A stretch of DNA of 64,000 nucleotides from an uncultured Fulvivirga sp. (GTDB taxonomy: Bacteria > Bacteroidota > Bacteroidia > Cytophagales > Cyclobacteriaceae). The DNA lies in assembly GCA_947500555.1 (NCBI GenBank), contig CANMSE010000003.1, forward strand, positions 186,001 to 250,000, in the 5' to 3' direction. Shown here piece by piece: positions 61,015 through 64,000 of the stretch. Position numbers and translations under genes: made by a program. The notes under the pieces were generated by a model, which saw only the letters and a program-made list of their open reading frames with translations, did not search any database and had not been told where the DNA came from. The stretch's first letter is position 1, and the number at the start of each line of letters is the position of its first letter.

Positions 61015-64000
61015 CTAAGCATAGTTTCTTTTACATGAGCAATAATTTGTGTAACATATCCACTTCTTTCAAACACTTCTTGACTCAAAGCTTTGTCCAA
61101 AGTCAAGCTTTCCATATTTATATGACTTCCATCATTCAGAACAACCTCAATGGCTTCTTCTTCTGCAATTTTATAGACTACAGGAATCTGACAATAAGTG
61201 AAACATAGCGATCCTATTTCCATAGGCAACTGCTTAGTTTCTCCTTTTACATCCACATAATTGAAAGTCTCTTGAGTTGTGAGGAATTCATCTTTTCTTA
61301 GCATGCAAGGGTTAAAATAGAGCTGACTTTCTTTTACGAAAACACCTAATTCCCCAAAACGGCTGATAATATCTTCTTTCACCTGACCAGTCATACCCGG
61401 TTGTTGAGCTCCCTTTCCTATTGGCGTATGTGAGTAAGGATCTGTTGGAAAGGCTCCATACAGCGTAGGGGACTTGTGGACTCCAATGCCCTGATTGATT
61501 TCGTAGTAATGCTCCAACAATCTACCTACGACCTCTTCACTTTCCTTCTCTTCAATAGCTTTTAGACAACATTCCTGAACGGCCAATTGTAATTTAGAAA
61601 CCATGTGCCAGTATATAGAACCCAAGCCTTCATACCCAAAGAAAGTCCCTGAGCGCCCTGTAAATGCCTTATGATTAAAAACGTCTTCAAATAGTTGTAG
61701 CACCTGATCTTTATTAGAATCCAATAGACTTTCATATTCGCCTGATAATTCTTCCAGACCTTGTTTGAGATCACTGGCATTTTTAAACCTACCATTAAAA
61801 TGATGAACACCTTTAATATCTTTCGTTACAATTTGAGTGTTTCCATCATCTACCAATTCTTTCAACAATGCTGATTGTGAAATCGCAGAAGCTGGAATAT
61901 TATTCTTCTCTGCAAATCCAGGTAAGTCTTTATTAGGGTACAGCAAGTAACTGTATTGATCCTCCCTAAACAATGCACTGCCTTTAAGGCCGTCTAATAC
62001 ACCTAATGCTTCTTCTGATGACAGATAGCCAGAACTCAAAACAGCAACCTGCCCTTCAAGCATTTCGCTGAGATATGAAATGGATACTTCTCGATCATTC
62101 TCAACAGTCATCAAGTTATAAGCGTGATACATATGGTCATCACGCTTATTGGCTTTTATGGTATGCTCAAGATATTCTAAACATGCAGTAGTAAAATGCT
62201 TAATATCATCAATAGATAAGTCCTCTTTTTTACTACTAAAAGAATGTTCATAAATCTGAAGTCGGTAATCACTTCCTGCTGTTCCAAGCCCATCTAAAAT
62301 CAGCTTTCGATCACTATCATTGATTGTATCCGATAATAAATGTTGGTATTTATCTAGTGTGTGGACTACTCCTTTGTAAAAGGTTAAAAGTTCGGAAGAT
62401 ATGCTGATCTTATCTACTTCTGATTCATCAAATACATCACCAATAAATTTAAGAAAGCGTCTTAGGTAACATAAGGTAACCATAGAGACACCATTACCTA
62501 CTAGTGCATTATTAGCATCGTTCCACTCGGGACGTTGAGTGTTCATCCATATACCTGCTTCCGGAATGAAATTGGATACTTTGGCCAATACCGTTGCTAA
62601 AAGTTTTTCCATGAAATTCACATGGACAATATCTTCGTTCTTATCTCTTAATAAAGCACTATCAGCTCCAAGAGATGGCCATAACTTCTCGATTTTTTCA
62701 TCTGCTGTCTGATCAAAATCAATAGTATCTTTCGGATTTTTTAGAATGTCTGAATAGCTCTTAATCCTGTAAGGCACATTAGCATAAACAAACAGCTCTT
62801 TATTGAATAGTTCTGCCAATTTACCAGGATCATGATCTTCTGCAAACTCAAGGAACTTAAGCAGATAGATGATCTGATGATCACCCCAATAGCCTATATA
62901 AGACCAGGGATCATCCGGCTCAATACGTTCCCAGTCAATACCATTCTTAGTAATACGATAAGGATTGTATCCATCAAATGTTGAAGCATTCAAAAACTTG
63001 TAGATCATACCCTCAATAAATTCAGGGTAGGAGTGAGCGAGTGCTTCCCAGTTTTGAAAAATATCTCTCCAGTTTCCTTCGTAGTCCAGTATTTTTGATC
63101 CGTCAACTTCATCATGGGTATTGATGGAGAACTGATTCCATGGCCTGCTTGGGTCTCCATGTCTACGACTAAATTTCAATGGTAAGTACTCCAGACAGAG
63201 CCTTTCGAAGTCTTTGTTTTCAGTGCTGCTACTTAATTCTTTAAGAACAGTCAGAGAAAATTGTTTTGGAAGACCTTGAATAGTCTCCTTTACTGTATTA
63301 AAAACCTGTTTGTTCGCACTGGATAAGTAGTTGATAAAGTCTGATCTTTCTATTTGATAATTATTATCAAATATACCACCACGCATAATGTTGAAGAGTG
63401 AATTTGCAAAATGCCTGGTATCTCTCAAGCGATCTTCCGTCATTTGAAATGCATCAGAAGAAGCATTTAGCTTAATAAGACGTTTAGTACCTAATTCAAT
63501 ATCCTCTTTGATTTTATGCTCTAGCTTGCCATCATTTCTAATGGCTTCAGATATCAACTCAATACCAGGCATATTTTGATTTACATTGGCAACAATAAGC
63601 CATTCCTTTTTAGTTTCTGAAGCTAAAGAAATGGTTGAGTTTATAAAGTACGCTCCTCTTTCCGCTTTGACATCTTCTTCTTGCTGTATATCTAAGCCAT
63701 TTCTAAAATGATCTAACTGTAATGAAGAGAGAAGGTGGTTTACGTTTTCCAAACCAAGTGACCAAGCTATATTTGCTTTCAGCGCTTCGCTAGGTTCGGC
63801 TTTATCCACTATGATAGCACTAAGGGCAAAAATTCCTATACCACTTGCTACCTCAAGCTCATTTCGCTTGTAAGCATCAACAAGATTGCTACGCTGACTT
63901 TGTAATGCACTACCTACTCCATAGGGCATTATATTTTGTATACCATCGAGAAGGCTCACACTTACCTCATCCACACCATTATTTATGAGTGTGCTTTTTT
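61011..64000 (-). CDS. GH94-clan-like glycan phosphorylase, 5' end beyond the window
   Basis: At least 987 residues of a large cytoplasmic protein with (alpha/alpha)6-barrel features. Three motifs of the GH94 clan occur in order: NWRDIFQNWEAL (like the FRDQLQD motif; Asp codon at 63063-63065), YWGDHQIIYLL (like DDHLWLP) and PEWNDANNALVGNG (like DWND, whose Asp is the general acid; Asp codon at 62517-62519). A C-terminal KGAQQPGMTGQVKEDI stretch follows. The frame stays open to base 64000, so the GTG at 63974 is probably not the true start. The best matches in architecture are GH149/GH161 beta-1,3-glucan phosphorylases of about 1100 residues. It would split imported beta-glucan with phosphate to glucose 1-phosphate (inference). 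Confidence 0.65.
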   Translation of the reverse strand, partial: KSTLINNGVDEVSVSLLDGIQNIMPYGVGSALQSQRSNLVDAYKRNELEVASGIGIFALSAIIVDKAEPSEALKANIAWSLGLENVNHLLSSLQLDHFRNGLDIQQEEDVKAERGAYFINSTISLASETKKEWLIVANVNQNMPGIELISEAIRNDGKLEHKIKEDIELGTKRLIKLNASSDAFQMTEDRLRDTRHFANSLFNIMRGGIFDNNYQIERSDFINYLSSANKQVFNTVKETIQGLPKQFSLTVLKELSSSTENKDFERLCLEYLPLKFSRRHGDPSRPWNQFSINTHDEVDGSKILDYEGNWRDIFQNWEALAHSYPEFIEGMIYKFLNASTFDGYNPYRITKNGIDWERIEPDDPWSYIGYWGDHQIIYLLKFLEFAEDHDPGKLAELFNKELFVYANVPYRIKSYSDILKNPKDTIDFDQTADEKIEKLWPSLGADSALLRDKNEDIVHVNFMEKLLATVLAKVSNFIPEAGIWMNTQRPEWNDANNALVGNGVSMVTLCYLRRFLKFIGDVFDESEVDKISISSELLTFYKGVVHTLDKYQHLLSDTINDSDRKLILDGLGTAGSDYRLQIYEHSFSSKKEDLSIDDIKHFTTACLEYLEHTIKANKRDDHMYHAYNLMTVENDREVSISYLSEMLEGQVAVLSSGYLSSEEALGVLDGLKGSALFREDQYSYLLYPNKDLPGFAEKNNIPASAISQSALLKELVDDGNTQIVTKDIKGVHHFNGRFKNASDLKQGLEELSGEYESLLDSNKDQVLQLFEDVFNHKAFTGRSGTFFGYEGLGSIYWHMVSKLQLAVQECCLKAIEEKESEEVVGRLLEHYYEINQGIGVHKSPTLYGAFPTDPYSHTPIGKGAQQPGMTGQVKEDIISRFGELGVFVKESQLYFNPCMLRKDEFLTTQETFNYVDVKGETKQLPMEIGSLCFTYCQIPVVYKIAEEEAIEVVLNDGSHINMESLTLDKALSQEVFERSGYVTQIIAHVKETMLR

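Noticed and set aside
1..64000. tRNA, rRNA, CRISPR array, prophage or complete insertion sequence
   Set aside because: No cloverleaf, conserved rRNA stretch, regularly spaced repeat series, phage gene or transposase was seen on either strand.

Overview
The window is a chromosome segment from a member of the Bacteroidota, most likely the Cytophagales (Fulvivirga, Roseivirga or Reichenbachiella type). The evidence is the low GC content by eye, TAnnTTTG-type promoter elements, A-rich leaders with few Shine-Dalgarno sites, many lipoproteins and small outer-membrane barrels, and families largely confined to this phylum (DUF6090, DUF4199, DUF2490, permease-prefix FtsX transporters, WG-repeat proteins). 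Both ends are cut inside genes: accA at the left, a large glycan phosphorylase-like gene at the right. I found no rRNA, tRNA, CRISPR array, prophage or transposase gene.

Left part (1-16100). The accA 3' end and its terminator are followed by a translationally coupled run of a DUF6090 membrane protein, a metallo-beta-lactamase-fold hydrolase, a patatin phospholipase and urocanate hydratase. Four small outer-membrane beta-barrel genes follow, the last two being tandem paralogues. Then come tyrS on the minus strand, a complete tripartite RND efflux operon (adaptor, permease, TolC), a MazG-like pyrophosphohydrolase and a convergent phosphatidylserine decarboxylase.

Middle (16100-35400). Two unassigned small genes lie beside an AT-rich gap, followed by a zinc-ribbon membrane protein, the periplasmic protease prc, and an OmpA-like protein. 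A membrane-anchored LuxR-type regulator sits beside DUF4199 and glyoxalase-like genes. A cold-shock pair (DEAD-box RNA helicase and Csp) is followed by an MscS channel, a translesion polymerase pair (dinB and a DnaE2-like polymerase) separated by a repeat element, glnS with an unusual C-terminal extension, and a PadR regulator with its FtsX-type permease behind a duplicated operator-like sequence.

Right-middle (35400-51800). This is rich in poorly described envelope proteins. There is a MORN-like repeat group, an orphan cytochrome oxidase subunit III-like protein, a 133-bp nested inverted repeat resembling a MITE or REP element, a lipoprotein with a duplicated helix-hairpin-helix module, and a group of secreted and cytoplasmic WG-repeat proteins with unknown partners. 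It ends with an ICMT-like methyltransferase, YiaA, a Crp/Fnr regulator, and the lytic transglycosylase MltF with a DUF4403 lipoprotein.

Right end (51800-64000). A single minus-strand operon encodes beta-glucan use: a GH94-clan-like phosphorylase (truncated), GH3, a GH17 lipoprotein, GH30, two GPH-family sugar symporters, a small membrane protein and a second, cytoplasmic GH17. The set fits stepwise breakdown of a beta-1,3/1,6-glucan such as laminarin: lipoprotein hydrolases trim it outside the cytoplasm, symporters import the products, and phosphorolysis and a second GH17 act inside. No SusC/SusD pair is in view, so outer-membrane capture must be encoded elsewhere, perhaps just beyond the right edge.
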